Notes: generated by a model from the letters alone, not told the origin. DNA of 64,000 nt from Candidatus Babeliales bacterium (GCA_020049835.1 JAGVLK010000007.1:98331-162330); one strand, 5' to 3'; counted from the first letter of the stretch, positions 35,355-44,405 are shown. Numbers and translations are program-made.

Positions 35355-35525
35355 AGATAGATCCTTATAGATAAAGGGTTTGAGTTCAATATACATAAAA
35401 TAGTATGCCGAAACGCAGGTAAATGTAAAATGGGTAAGGGCATTGGTGGCATGGAGAGAGCTTTAAATTTCTATTTGTATGTTATTTTGGCAATGTAGCA
35501 TGCCAATGTTTAAGACCTGTGGCTT

Positions 35526-35543
35526 TTTTTGCGAAGTAGAATA
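35526..35543 (+). repeat. GCGAAGTAGAATAA short repeat, copy 3
   Basis: TTTTTGCGAAGTAGAATA, matching 1514-1531 almost exactly. It lies between divergent genes, about 60 bases before the gene at 35603. Confidence 0.55.
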
Positions 35544-35602
35544 AACTATACATATAAAAAATCATGCCATTATGTACTAACATTAACTAAAATGGATAAA
35601 AG

Positions 35603-37270
35603 ATGACGACGCAACCCTTCCGCATACTATTTTTACTTGTAGCTTCTTGGTATTTCTTGCAAGCAGCTTCTATTTCTGATCATTCAGCTGATTTTACCCT
35701 AGCTGCGCTCAAGCGTTCCGGGTTTATCCCGGCTGATAAACAAGTTGCCGAACAACGTTCTGTTTTGACCGGTTTAGGCAAGTTGTTATCAATTCAGGAT
35801 AAGATAGTGCCTTTATGCAATGCTCAATTGAGCTTTGATCGATATCATTTTGATAAAATGGCCGGCTGGATGCAGTCAGTTCAGGAGCATGCACTGTATA
35901 CAAATTTTTCTATGGAATTAACCGATCCTGAAGCCGTAGCATTTGCATTGCGGTATATGTTTTTGTTACAGCCGGCTCCCGCTTTTAGTGTCGAAAGTTA
36001 TGCCCATGTGAAAAGGATAGTACAGTCGTGGCAGCATACCGAAAATGCTTACATACGTGAGATTGTACGCATGGGGAAGGCAAATTGGGAATTTGCTTGC
36101 ATTAATTATTATAATAATGAGCATATTAAAAAGCCTCTTAATTCGTTACTTACAGAATATAATTGTTTGCGGGGGCAGTCTTCGTTTCGTTCTCTACGCA
36201 ATCGGCAAAAGGGGCCGCTTGCATTTGCGCATACAGCTTGTGCAGTTATACAGGAGTTTATAGATACAAGTGAACATCTGCATACTGACGCTAGAAATCG
36301 CCTGGCCGGTGACGCATTAAATGAATATATTGTTTTTACCGTTATACCAAAGACAAGAGAATTAACTATTTCTGCGCACGAGCAGTTAGAGCCGATAGTG
36401 CACGATTATTTAACTGTTAAGCCTCAATTAGCGCTGTTGCAAGAGGATATAAACAGCATGCTGTCTGCTACAAAATCAGATCCTATGAGCTTTATTCATG
36501 GTCTTCCAGCAGTGAAAGCACAACAAAAAGCAAAGCGTCCACAACCGACAAAGAAAAAGAAGGTTGCGCCGGCGCGAGCAGCACAGATAGCGCCACGTAT
36601 GCAACCATGTAGTTCATCTGATACAGCTGTGAGTATTGCATTGCCAGAGTCAACGGTAGCACAAGATACTGCTGATCATCAACTCTTTGCTAGCCCGCAG
36701 GAGTTGATTGAGAATTACAAACTTTCAGAAATACCAATGCTTATGTATGAGCGCATTGAACATCCGGATGGATCGTATGTAAAACATGAAGATGATATTC
36801 GTGTAATCGTGCATGATGGGCCAAATAATACCGAGATTCAGCTATTTAAAGTTGAACAACCGCAGCAAAAGCATACGAATCCCGATTACACTTCTTGGGT
36901 GCAGAAATGGTTTGATGCTCCGGAAGATGCACTTGCAGAACAGGGGTACAACGATCCTGCATCAGATAGATTTAAATATCGTGCAACGGCACGTCAGGTG
37001 CATGCATTTACACGGTTGGCAGATCACTTTTTATCCCAATGCAGCACGAGCCGTACGATTACCAACAAACGTACCGGACGTCCTAATGTTATAGTTACCA
37101 TGCCTGGTATGGTTGCAGGTAAAATGAGTCTGATGAGCTACATTTTGGAAAAACAAGGAAATGCGATGGTTTGCTTTCATCGCAATGCGGTAGCGCGCAA
37201 GGGGCAGGAATTAATTGAAGAATATCGGCAGAAAGGGTACTACGACGTAGAATTCCCTGAGCTAAAATAG
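35603..37270 (+). CDS. Large exported protein, unknown function
   Basis: The 555-residue protein begins with a signal peptide (MTTQPFRILFLLVASWYFLQ). Residues 20-290 are helical. A Lys/Pro/Ala-rich linker (KAKRPQPTKKKKVAPARAAQ) near 310 separates them from a C-terminal domain of about 180 residues. That domain contains KYRATARQVHAFTRLADHF, TNKRTGRPNVIVTMPGMV and a basic/aromatic end. A helical stalk, flexible linker and compact C-terminal domain is the layout of many effectors and toxins, but I see no catalytic motif I can name. The gene stands alone. Confidence 0.6.
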   Translation: MTTQPFRILFLLVASWYFLQAASISDHSADFTLAALKRSGFIPADKQVAEQRSVLTGLGKLLSIQDKIVPLCNAQLSFDRYHFDKMAGWMQSVQEHALYTNFSMELTDPEAVAFALRYMFLLQPAPAFSVESYAHVKRIVQSWQHTENAYIREIVRMGKANWEFACINYYNNEHIKKPLNSLLTEYNCLRGQSSFRSLRNRQKGPLAFAHTACAVIQEFIDTSEHLHTDARNRLAGDALNEYIVFTVIPKTRELTISAHEQLEPIVHDYLTVKPQLALLQEDINSMLSATKSDPMSFIHGLPAVKAQQKAKRPQPTKKKKVAPARAAQIAPRMQPCSSSDTAVSIALPESTVAQDTADHQLFASPQELIENYKLSEIPMLMYERIEHPDGSYVKHEDDIRVIVHDGPNNTEIQLFKVEQPQQKHTNPDYTSWVQKWFDAPEDALAEQGYNDPASDRFKYRATARQVHAFTRLADHFLSQCSTSRTITNKRTGRPNVIVTMPGMVAGKMSLMSYILEKQGNAMVCFHRNAVARKGQELIEEYRQKGYYDVEFPELK

Positions 37271-37285
37271 ATATATAACCGATTG

Positions 37286-37325
37286 CAAAATAACAGGGGC
37301 GAGCATATTTTATATGCCCGCCCTT
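37286..37325 (+). terminator. Terminator-like hairpin
   Basis: GGGGCGAGCATAT pairs imperfectly with ATATGCCCGCCC, followed by TTTTC. A related but weaker hairpin (GGCGAGCATATTTT, then CTATGTCCGTCC) follows the gene at 37479-38588, so the two spacers are partly duplicated along with the genes. Confidence 0.5.
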
Positions 37326-37478
37326 TTCAACTACCAAAAATGCCTATACATAGGGTCAAAGAGGCTCATCCAAACTGTTTAGTCAAAATCATTGATTAAA
37401 AAATTCAAATTGTGTTAAAATTATTGTATAGAGAGTTATTTTGAGTATATTTCAATAGTATACAATCCAAGGGGTATC

Positions 37479-38588
37479 ATGAAAAAATTTGTGATAATGC
37501 CAGTTATGGTGTTGGCAACTACAATTCAGCTTAATGGAGCGGCATCAGCCGGCGCGGCGGCATTGCGTAGAGCAGGGCAGCAATTAGCTCAACAGGGGCA
37601 GCGAGCAGGTATGTCGACATCTCGATCATCAATATTGGCGCCACGTGCGGCCGCATTAAGAGCAGGAGCTGCACGTCTTCAACCGGAATTGGGATCATCA
37701 TCGCAATCTGCAGCACAAGAATCGCAGCTATTCAACTTACCGGCCAGTATGCAGCAGCGTGGCATGGCGAGTTTTTGGGAAAATCCGTTTACCTATATTG
37801 AGCGAAGAACGGCAGAAGAACGTCAGAAAGCAGAAGAACAAGCAGAACAAGCAGTGATCGCAAAAAGAAACCTTGTGCGTGATATAGCACTAAGGATATT
37901 TGGATTAGAGGAGCAGCCTGATCATGATCAAGGCTTTGATAAGTTGTTAGAGCGATTGGGAACTGAAATGGGTACTTCTAAGGGGAGTAAACTGGTAGTA
38001 AAACTTATGCAAAGGGATGCGAAACATTTTTCTACAGAGTCGATTGCTAGCTTATTATCCTATCCTCAATTTGCAAGTCAGCTCTTGATTACCGATGGAG
38101 GGATCGCTCTCTTGAAATATCTGGCAAGCAACAATGTGGATGTTGTTGTAGCTAATCTGGGTTCTTTACATCGCAATACAATGAGTTGGATAGTGGATAA
38201 ACAAGGACCGGCTTTAACCGACCTATTGATTGATAATCCTCCATTAGCAAGAGCTTTTGATAATTATATTACATTAGCTGTAGTACTTGCTTATAACTAT
38301 GATTATTATAAAAATCCTTTTGTGGCAGACTTTTTAATGAGAAACCCGGAGGTTGCCGCACATATTGCGGGTAGTGTTTCCAACGCTTCATTTAATAAAA
38401 TACAGAAAGATCCGCTGGGCAAACCTTTATTGGTCGCTATTTTAAGTTCGCCTGAAGCGACTGAACAGTTAGCGAACAAGGTTGGTTGGTCAAAAATAGA
38501 AGATTGGCGAGAAATCAATATGCCTGAGCCATTGGCGTTGCCAGCAGTTTCTGAAGAAGTAGCAGAGCGTGTAGTTCTCAGCGAATAA
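37479..38588 (+). CDS. Exported protein of the LNGA(A)S paralogue family
   Basis: The 369-residue protein opens MKKFVIMPVMVLATTIQLNG, a signal peptide, then AASAGAAALRRAGQQ. It carries no acidic residue before Glu70 but seven arginines between positions 30 and 66. FWENPFTY introduces a charged helical stretch (RRTAEERQKAEEQAEQ), followed by a helical domain of about 220 residues and the end block LALPAVSEE. It is a close tandem paralogue of the gene at 38773, with more distant relatives at 26142 and 26861. AAGGGG precedes the ATG. The function is unknown. Confidence 0.7.
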   Translation: MKKFVIMPVMVLATTIQLNGAASAGAAALRRAGQQLAQQGQRAGMSTSRSSILAPRAAALRAGAARLQPELGSSSQSAAQESQLFNLPASMQQRGMASFWENPFTYIERRTAEERQKAEEQAEQAVIAKRNLVRDIALRIFGLEEQPDHDQGFDKLLERLGTEMGTSKGSKLVVKLMQRDAKHFSTESIASLLSYPQFASQLLITDGGIALLKYLASNNVDVVVANLGSLHRNTMSWIVDKQGPALTDLLIDNPPLARAFDNYITLAVVLAYNYDYYKNPFVADFLMRNPEVAAHIAGSVSNASFNKIQKDPLGKPLLVAILSSPEATEQLANKVGWSKIEDWREINMPEPLALPAVSEEVAERVVLSE

Positions 38589-38689
38589 AAAGATACGGCG
38601 AGCATATTTTCTATGTCCGTCCCGTTTAACCATCAAAAATGCCTATAAATAAGGCAAAAGATACCGATTTAAGCTTTTTAGTTAAAACA

Positions 38690-38719
38690 TTGTATTATTG
38701 CGGTAAATTATGCTATAAT
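38690..38719 (+). promoter_or_regulatory. Promoter for the gene at 38773
   Basis: TTGTAT (38690-38695), an 18-base spacer ending in TGC, and a perfect TATAAT (38714-38719) form an extended -10 promoter, so the second paralogue has its own start site. Confidence 0.6.
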
Positions 38720-38772
38720 TCTAATTGAATGGCTATGTTTTTAATGTTTTATATAAAATACCAAGGAGTCTT

Positions 38773-39942
38773 ATGAAAAAGCTCATAATAATGCCAATTT
38801 TATTATTGGCAACAGCAATACAACTTAATGGTGCAGCATCAGCAGGTGCAGCAGCGTTACGTAGAGCGGGGCAGCAATTTGTACCACAAGTACAGCGAGC
38901 GACTATGTCGACATCGCGATCATCATTATTGGCGCCACGCGCTCGTGTATTTGGTTCGCAATCTGCGCGTTTTCAGCCTTTAGTTGAGCCTGCAGTGTCA
39001 GAATCGCAGATCTTTACCTGCCCGGCAGGTATGCAGCAGCGCTACATGGCAAGTTTTTGGGAAAATCCGTTTACCTATAGCAAGCGACAAGCTGCAGAAG
39101 TAGAAGCTAGAGAAGAAGCTCGTGCACGTCAAAAAGCGAAAGATGCACGAGAAGAAGAAAGAAATAGAATGCTAAAAGCTAGAGAAAATTTTGCACGCAA
39201 CGTTGCATTTAACCTATTTGGGTTTATAGAATCGAATGATAAACAATATAGCCCTTACGATAACTATATTAAACTGTTAGAAAAATTGGGAAGTGAGATG
39301 GGCACTCCCAAGGGACGCAAATTGGTGTCAACAGTTATGCAAAGAGATCCTGAAGATTATTCAGTTGAAACAGTTGCTAACTTATTAACCTATCCTGCGA
39401 TTGCACGCAAATGGTTAATTACGCCTGATGGGATTACTCTTTTTAGTTCATTGATGAGCAAAAACGCTGATGTCGTTAGAGATAAATTGAGCTCTCTAGA
39501 TTACCCCACTTTATACCAAATACTCCACGCTCAAGGGCCAGCTATAACAGATCTAGCGATTAATGATCCTACGTTAGATCGAGCATTTGATGCTTATATT
39601 AAGAATGCGATAAAGGAATTAGTTGGGTATAAATATTATGAGAATCCATTCGTAGCAGAATTTTTAACGCGAAATCCGCAGATTGCTATAATGAGCGCTG
39701 GCGACATTAATAATACTGCATTCAATAAAATCCATGATAAGCCAATTGCTAAACCTTTGTTTGGCGCTATTTTAAGTTCGCCTGAAGCCTCTAAAATATT
39801 GGCAAAAAATGTTGGATGGACAAAACTAGAAGAGTGGCGTGAAGTCAACATGCCTGAACAATTAGCGCTTCCTGAAGCGGGGCAATTAGCGTTGCCGGCA
39901 GCTTCTGAAGAAGTTGTAGAGCGTGTAGATATCAACGAATAA
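38773..39942 (+). CDS. Exported protein of the LNGA(A)S paralogue family
   Basis: The 389-residue paralogue of the preceding gene shares the signal peptide, AASAGAAALRRAGQQ, TMSTSRSS, MASFWENPFTY and the C-terminal domain throughout. Its first acidic residue is Glu72. The coiled stretch is longer (EVEAREEARARQKAKDAREE) and the end has a small duplication (LALPEAGQLALPAASEE). AAGGAG lies before the ATG at 38773, which settles the start. Divergence is spread along the protein, so the duplication is not recent. The function is unknown. Confidence 0.7.
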   Translation: MKKLIIMPILLLATAIQLNGAASAGAAALRRAGQQFVPQVQRATMSTSRSSLLAPRARVFGSQSARFQPLVEPAVSESQIFTCPAGMQQRYMASFWENPFTYSKRQAAEVEAREEARARQKAKDAREEERNRMLKARENFARNVAFNLFGFIESNDKQYSPYDNYIKLLEKLGSEMGTPKGRKLVSTVMQRDPEDYSVETVANLLTYPAIARKWLITPDGITLFSSLMSKNADVVRDKLSSLDYPTLYQILHAQGPAITDLAINDPTLDRAFDAYIKNAIKELVGYKYYENPFVAEFLTRNPQIAIMSAGDINNTAFNKIHDKPIAKPLFGAILSSPEASKILAKNVGWTKLEEWREVNMPEQLALPEAGQLALPAASEEVVERVDINE

Positions 39943-39960
39943 ATTTGATTTGATTTGCAA

Positions 39961-39998
39961 AAAAAAAGGCACAGAGATTAATCTCCGTGCCTTTTTTT
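39961..39998. terminator. Bidirectional terminator
   Basis: AAAAAAAGGCAC and GTGCCTTTTTTT, with an inner GAGA/TCTC pair and one mismatch, close a long stem. It serves the convergent genes at 38773 and 40001. Confidence 0.9.
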
Positions 39999-40000
39999 AT

Positions 40001-41725
40001 TTATATCGTATAGTTCTTAGTATAATCAGCAGCCTTTGCAAGCAGCTGATCTAAGCTCAACCCGAATTCCTGTTTGCCATCGCGATAGCGCAGGGTGATG
40101 GTATTTTGTGCAACCTCTTTTGCACCAAGTACGAGCATCCAAGGAACGCGCTCAAGTTGTGCCGTTTTAATTTTACCGGCAAGCGGATCAGAACTTTCAT
40201 CCATAACAACACGATAGCCATGTGCACGTAACGCCGTATACAGTTCTTGCGCATATGGTTTTTGCTCATCGGTAATAGTTAATACCTTCATCTGTACCGG
40301 CGCAAGCCAGAATGGCAAATTCCCTTTAAAATGTTCAAGTAATACACCAAAGAAACGCTCCATAGAGCCGTAGATTGCGCGGTGAATCATCACCGGACGC
40401 TCTTTGGTGCCCGCAGAAGTTACGTAACTCAAGTCAAAGCGTTCAGGCTGATTAAAGTCTACCTGTACGGTGCCGCACTGCCAAGTTCTGCCCATGGAGT
40501 CTTTGATATGGAATTCAATTTTAGGGCCATAGAATGCACCTTCACCTTCTTGAATTTCATACGGTACATGTGCACGTTCAAGTGCATGTTTAAGTGCATC
40601 AGTAGCTTTTTGCCACAGCTCGTCGCTGCCCATAGCATTTTTAGGCTTGGTGGAAAGATAGATTTTCACCTCATGAAACCCAAATTTTGCAAAGGTGCGG
40701 TTAACCAGCTCAATGGTGTTAAATACTTCATCTTCAATGCTTTCAGGCGCGCAGTAAATGTGCCCATCATCTTGGGTGAATGCGCGTACACGAAAGAGCC
40801 CATGCAGAACACCAGAAAGTTCATTGCGATGTACATGGCCAAATTCTGCCAAACGCAATGGCAACTCACGATACGAACGTGGACGCTCTTTATATACCAA
40901 GATAGAGCCAGGGCAGTTCATGGGACGGATTGCGTACTGTTGTTTTTCGATTTCAGAGAAATACATATTCTCTTTATAATGGTCATAATGGCCTGATTGC
41001 TTCCACAGCTCTACGTTGAGCATAATTGGTGTTTCAATCTCTTGATAATCCAATTTGGTAAGCTCTTTGCGTATATCATCAGCAAGAATTTTTACCACCG
41101 TTTTGCCGTTTGCATGAAAAAACGGAAATCCCGGGCCTTCATCATGGAACGAGAACATATCAAGTTGCTTGCCTAAGCGGCGGTGATCGTACTTTTGTGC
41201 TTCTTCAATGCGTTGTTCATACGCTTTAAGATCATCTGCAGTTGCAAATACTACGCCCGCAATGCGTTGTAATGGTTGGTTTTCGCGATCTGCACGCCAA
41301 TATGACCCCGATATGGTGCATAATTTAAAGTTTTTAAGCAGCCCGGTATGTGCAACGTGACCGCCTCTACACAGATCATAAAAATCTCCTTGCTCAGCAA
41401 GGCCAACGTTGTCGCCGGGTATATCATTAATCAGTTCAAGTTTAAATGGATTGTTAGCATACAGTTTGCGTGCCTCTTCTTTGGGTATTTGGCGATGCGT
41501 GAGTGGAATATTTTTGGCAGCCAGCTCCTGCATGCGTTCTGCAATAGGTACAAGATCTTCTTCTTTAAAGTTTTGCTTGGGTAAAAGATCATAGAAAAAA
41601 CCCTCTTTGGTGGCAGGGCCGATGGTGAGTATGGTTTCAGGATACAGCTCTTTGACGGCATGCGCAAGTAAATGTGCAGCTGAGTGACGAAGCGTCATAA
41701 TCGCGTCTGAATAGTTGTTGTCCAT
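40001..41725 (-). CDS. thrS: Threonyl-tRNA synthetase lacking the TGS domain
   Basis: ThrRS charges tRNA-Thr and clears mischarged serine. The 574-residue protein starts directly at the editing domain (LRHSAAHLLAHAVKELYP, with LCRGGH later) and continues with the catalytic core: motif 2 around MNCPGSILVYKERPRSYRELP with the zinc cysteine, the DDGHIYC zinc histidine, motif 3, and the anticodon-binding domain. The roughly 60-residue N-terminal TGS domain of most bacterial enzymes is absent. AAGGAT precedes the ATG at 41725; the frame extends only 21 codons further upstream and that part does not resemble TGS. Editing residues are intact. Confidence 0.94.
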   Translation of the reverse strand: MDNNYSDAIMTLRHSAAHLLAHAVKELYPETILTIGPATKEGFFYDLLPKQNFKEEDLVPIAERMQELAAKNIPLTHRQIPKEEARKLYANNPFKLELINDIPGDNVGLAEQGDFYDLCRGGHVAHTGLLKNFKLCTISGSYWRADRENQPLQRIAGVVFATADDLKAYEQRIEEAQKYDHRRLGKQLDMFSFHDEGPGFPFFHANGKTVVKILADDIRKELTKLDYQEIETPIMLNVELWKQSGHYDHYKENMYFSEIEKQQYAIRPMNCPGSILVYKERPRSYRELPLRLAEFGHVHRNELSGVLHGLFRVRAFTQDDGHIYCAPESIEDEVFNTIELVNRTFAKFGFHEVKIYLSTKPKNAMGSDELWQKATDALKHALERAHVPYEIQEGEGAFYGPKIEFHIKDSMGRTWQCGTVQVDFNQPERFDLSYVTSAGTKERPVMIHRAIYGSMERFFGVLLEHFKGNLPFWLAPVQMKVLTITDEQKPYAQELYTALRAHGYRVVMDESSDPLAGKIKTAQLERVPWMLVLGAKEVAQNTITLRYRDGKQEFGLSLDQLLAKAADYTKNYTI

Positions 41726-41887
41726 ATAGATCCTTCTTGTGGTCAAAATTCTTATTTTACTAGAAAAAGTATAGCACGATTTAGGCAAAATAATATGTGG
41801 ACGGCACCAATTATTGCACGCACTATGATGCTATGTTACTATCAAAACGAAAAATAACGTCTTTGGCATATAAAAAAAGGACAGAGC

Positions 41888-43321
41888 ATGATGGCAACTC
41901 AAATTGGCTCAAATGCGGGTAAAAAAAGAATTTATATCCTTGATACCAACGTGCTTGTCTACGATCCCAGTGCAATTTTTGATTTTGCAGGGGTTGATGT
42001 CGGCTTGCCATCGGTAGTGCTGGAAGAGCTTGATAACTTTAAGCGCGAAGGTACTGATCGTGGACGCAGCTGCCGGCAAGCAATTCGCTTACTCGATCAA
42101 TTGCGCAGTCGTGGATCGTTACAACAAGGGGTGGAGTTAGATAATGGCGGTACGGTGCGTGTGCTCTTTTTACCTATGCAAGATGTGCCCAAATTTCCCT
42201 TTAAACTTGATGCAGAAGATAATCAAATCTTGCTTGAAGCGCTTATGCTCAAGCAAGAAGGACGCGAAGTTATCTTTATCTCCAAAGATCTTAATGCCCG
42301 CATAAAAGCAGACGCGCTGGGTATTGAAACACAAGATTATCAAAAAGAAAAAGTTGATATTAATGAGTTTTACCGCGGTTGGGTAAAAGTTGCCGTGCCT
42401 GCAGTTATGCTCAAAGATAATGAACCGGCTATTTTAAAAGAGATTGCGCATGATGCGCCGCTTTCGATTAATGAATATGTCATTTTAGAAAGTCAGCACA
42501 ACGATTATAATTATCGTATTTTTCGTTACTTGGGCAACAGTCGCTTTGCCGCTGTGCGTGAGCCAATGATTAAATGGCCGTTCCATCCACGTAATGCGCA
42601 GCAGCTTATTGCACTTGATCTTCTGTTTAATGACAGTATTAATTTAGTAACACTGTTTGGACCTGCCGGTACGGGTAAAACCTTCTTAGCATTGCTTGCA
42701 GGGTTGCATAAGGTACTTATGGATGATCTGTATGAAAAAATGCTTGTAGCGCGCCCGGTAATTCCTTTAGGTCGTGATATTGGTTATTTACCCGGGGATT
42801 TGCAAGAAAAGCTCTATAGCTGGATGTTACCTGTGTACGATAACATGGAGTTTATTACTCATGCAGCAGCTTCAGTACCGCAAGCGCAGGCATTGGAAGA
42901 AGAATATCGTGGTAAAAAGCATCGTGATCACAACGGACATGGCCATGGTCATGGTAAAAAAGATCGTAAGCGTAAAGGTGGTATTGGAACGGTTGAAGAT
43001 CTTGTGCATAATGGCAAGTTAAGTTTAGAAGCAATTACCTATATGCGCGGTCGCTCAATTCCATTCCAATATATTATCATTGATGAAGTACAGAATCTTA
43101 CGCCGCATGAAGTTAAAACGTTAATCACGCGCGTCGGTGAAGGCAGTAAAATTGTACTTGCGGGTGACCCGTATCAGATCGATACGCCTTACCTTGATTT
43201 TGCAAGTAATGGTTTAGTTATTGCCAGCCAGCGCTTTAAAGGGCAGTCGTTGTTTGGTTCTGTGTATCTTGAAACGAGTGAGCGTAGTGAATTGAGTCAA
43301 TTAGCGAGTGAATTACTTTAG
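41888..43321 (+). CDS. PIN-PhoH family ATPase (PhoH2/YlaK type)
   Basis: The 477-residue protein joins an N-terminal PIN nuclease domain (YILDTNVLVYDP, then VVLEELDNFKR) to a PhoH ATPase domain with Walker A GPAGTGKTFLAL near residue 258, VARPVIPLGRDIGYLPGD, and Walker B IIIDEVQNLTPHEVK. PIN-PhoH proteins are thought to be RNA helicase-nucleases. A Lys/His-rich insertion (GHGHGHGKKDRKRKGG) lies within the ATPase domain near residue 350; such a loop is uncommon. AAGGACAG precedes the ATG. Confidence 0.9.
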   Translation: MMATQIGSNAGKKRIYILDTNVLVYDPSAIFDFAGVDVGLPSVVLEELDNFKREGTDRGRSCRQAIRLLDQLRSRGSLQQGVELDNGGTVRVLFLPMQDVPKFPFKLDAEDNQILLEALMLKQEGREVIFISKDLNARIKADALGIETQDYQKEKVDINEFYRGWVKVAVPAVMLKDNEPAILKEIAHDAPLSINEYVILESQHNDYNYRIFRYLGNSRFAAVREPMIKWPFHPRNAQQLIALDLLFNDSINLVTLFGPAGTGKTFLALLAGLHKVLMDDLYEKMLVARPVIPLGRDIGYLPGDLQEKLYSWMLPVYDNMEFITHAAASVPQAQALEEEYRGKKHRDHNGHGHGHGKKDRKRKGGIGTVEDLVHNGKLSLEAITYMRGRSIPFQYIIIDEVQNLTPHEVKTLITRVGEGSKIVLAGDPYQIDTPYLDFASNGLVIASQRFKGQSLFGSVYLETSERSELSQLASELL

Positions 43322-43958
43322 CTTTAGTTTTTTTATATTTTTGTTTGTTTTCAAAGTCATTTATTAATCATCCTGAGCTTGTCGAAGGATCGTGCTCTAA
43401 TTTTTTTCTTTTTGCGCCTGCCGCGCGGGCATTAAGGGCGTTCTTAGCCTGCCCGGCGAAGCCTTGTGCGAAGCCTGGGTCAACGCCCTTAATAATCCGA
43501 GACACAAAAGGAGGGCCTTTTGAATCCCACGCTTCCACTCAGGCCTCACGCATGAAGCATGCGTTCCCTGTCCGCCATAGCTCGCAGAGCGACGGCTGGA
43601 ATGCCTTGCGGGTCCGCTAATACGGTCCGCAATAACTTACAATTTACACTTTTAGTCAATCGATCTTCGTTAGCAACTTAACACTATCTCTTGATGAGCG
43701 CTTTATCATAAAAGGAGAAGATTTCTCCTTTTAAAACCTCTTTTCTCCCGCTACGAACACCAGCTAGGCACACGCAAACCCTTTGCGGGTACTAGCTCCT
43801 GCCGCCGGAGCTTTATGCGAAGGCTGGATCGGCCAGCTGAACTGCTACCTGACTTTTTACATTATGCTATACCACTATTTAATTATCCTGAGCCTTACCC
43901 TGCCCTCCGGAGCATTATGCGAAGGGTGGGGCGAAGGATCATTAAATTAAATATTGCT
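43322..43958. other. Gene-free spacer made of repeats
   Basis: About 640 bases. It begins with CATCCTGAGCTTGTCGAAGG (43370-43389), a sequence dispersed in many bacterial genomes, then the large repeat 43414-43855, then a modified CCTGAGC...GCGAAGGATC palindrome at 43886-43941 with a nested module. No credible gene is seen. Confidence 0.75.
43414..43855 (+). repeat. Modular hairpin repeat, copy B
   Basis: A full copy of the element at 17220-17663 (opposite orientation). Its first stem is ATTAAGGGCGTT (43431-43442) with AACGCCCTTAAT (43482-43493). A second stem GCTC-GCA-GAGC (43580-43590) replaces the GCC-AAA-GGC of the other copies. A further module, CCGGAGCTTTATGCGAAGG, is inserted at 43805-43823. 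Confidence 0.85.
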
Positions 43959-44405
43959 TTAGTTGCGCAAAATAGCATCCGTTTCAGATGACCGAGCCTG
44001 AAAATAAGTAATAAGAAAACGACGCAGCAAATCATCATCGTAGCGCATCGCGCTAAACAAATCGACGTACACATCACCACGCAGCTCATCAACATGTAAC
44101 GTAATGGTGGTATGCCCCGTCGCCTGCTGGGTAATAGTATAACCTGAGGAATAACCATAACCTGCTTGATGGTAGGTAGCGGATGGTTCGCCAATAAGTT
44201 GCACCCCTAAACGCGAACAAATTTGAGCCATACAGGAAGTAAGTGCATAAAGATTTGAGTACGTATGCGGCGAACAGTTATAAAGATCTATGATGGTGTG
44301 TAGTGCGTATGCGCGACTATTTTTTGGCACCCGTACGGCATGTAGATCCGGGGTTCTTAAGCAGAGTAATAACGCTGCCGCTAAAAAAAGATTTGCTTTT
44401 ATCAT
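43959..44405 (-). CDS. Exported SpeD-like protein (S-adenosylmethionine decarboxylase fold)
   Basis: After a signal peptide (MIKANLFLAAALLLCLRTPD) the 148-residue protein follows the order of short bacterial SpeD proteins: ALHTIIDLYNCSP (SpeD: HxxxDLYxC), a helix, LGVQLIGEP, then YSSGYTITQQATGHTTITLH, where SpeD has a Gly-Ser strand and ESHxSIHTWPE, then GDVYVDLFS (SpeD: AxVDVFTC). The serine that becomes the pyruvoyl group in SpeD (Glu-Ser-His) is replaced by glycine (Thr-Gly-His), so normal self-processing is not expected. Export is also unusual for this family. AAAGGAA precedes the ATG. The homology is my reading of short motifs and could be chance. Confidence 0.45.
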   Translation of the reverse strand: MIKANLFLAAALLLCLRTPDLHAVRVPKNSRAYALHTIIDLYNCSPHTYSNLYALTSCMAQICSRLGVQLIGEPSATYHQAGYGYSSGYTITQQATGHTTITLHVDELRGDVYVDLFSAMRYDDDLLRRFLITYFQARSSETDAILRN

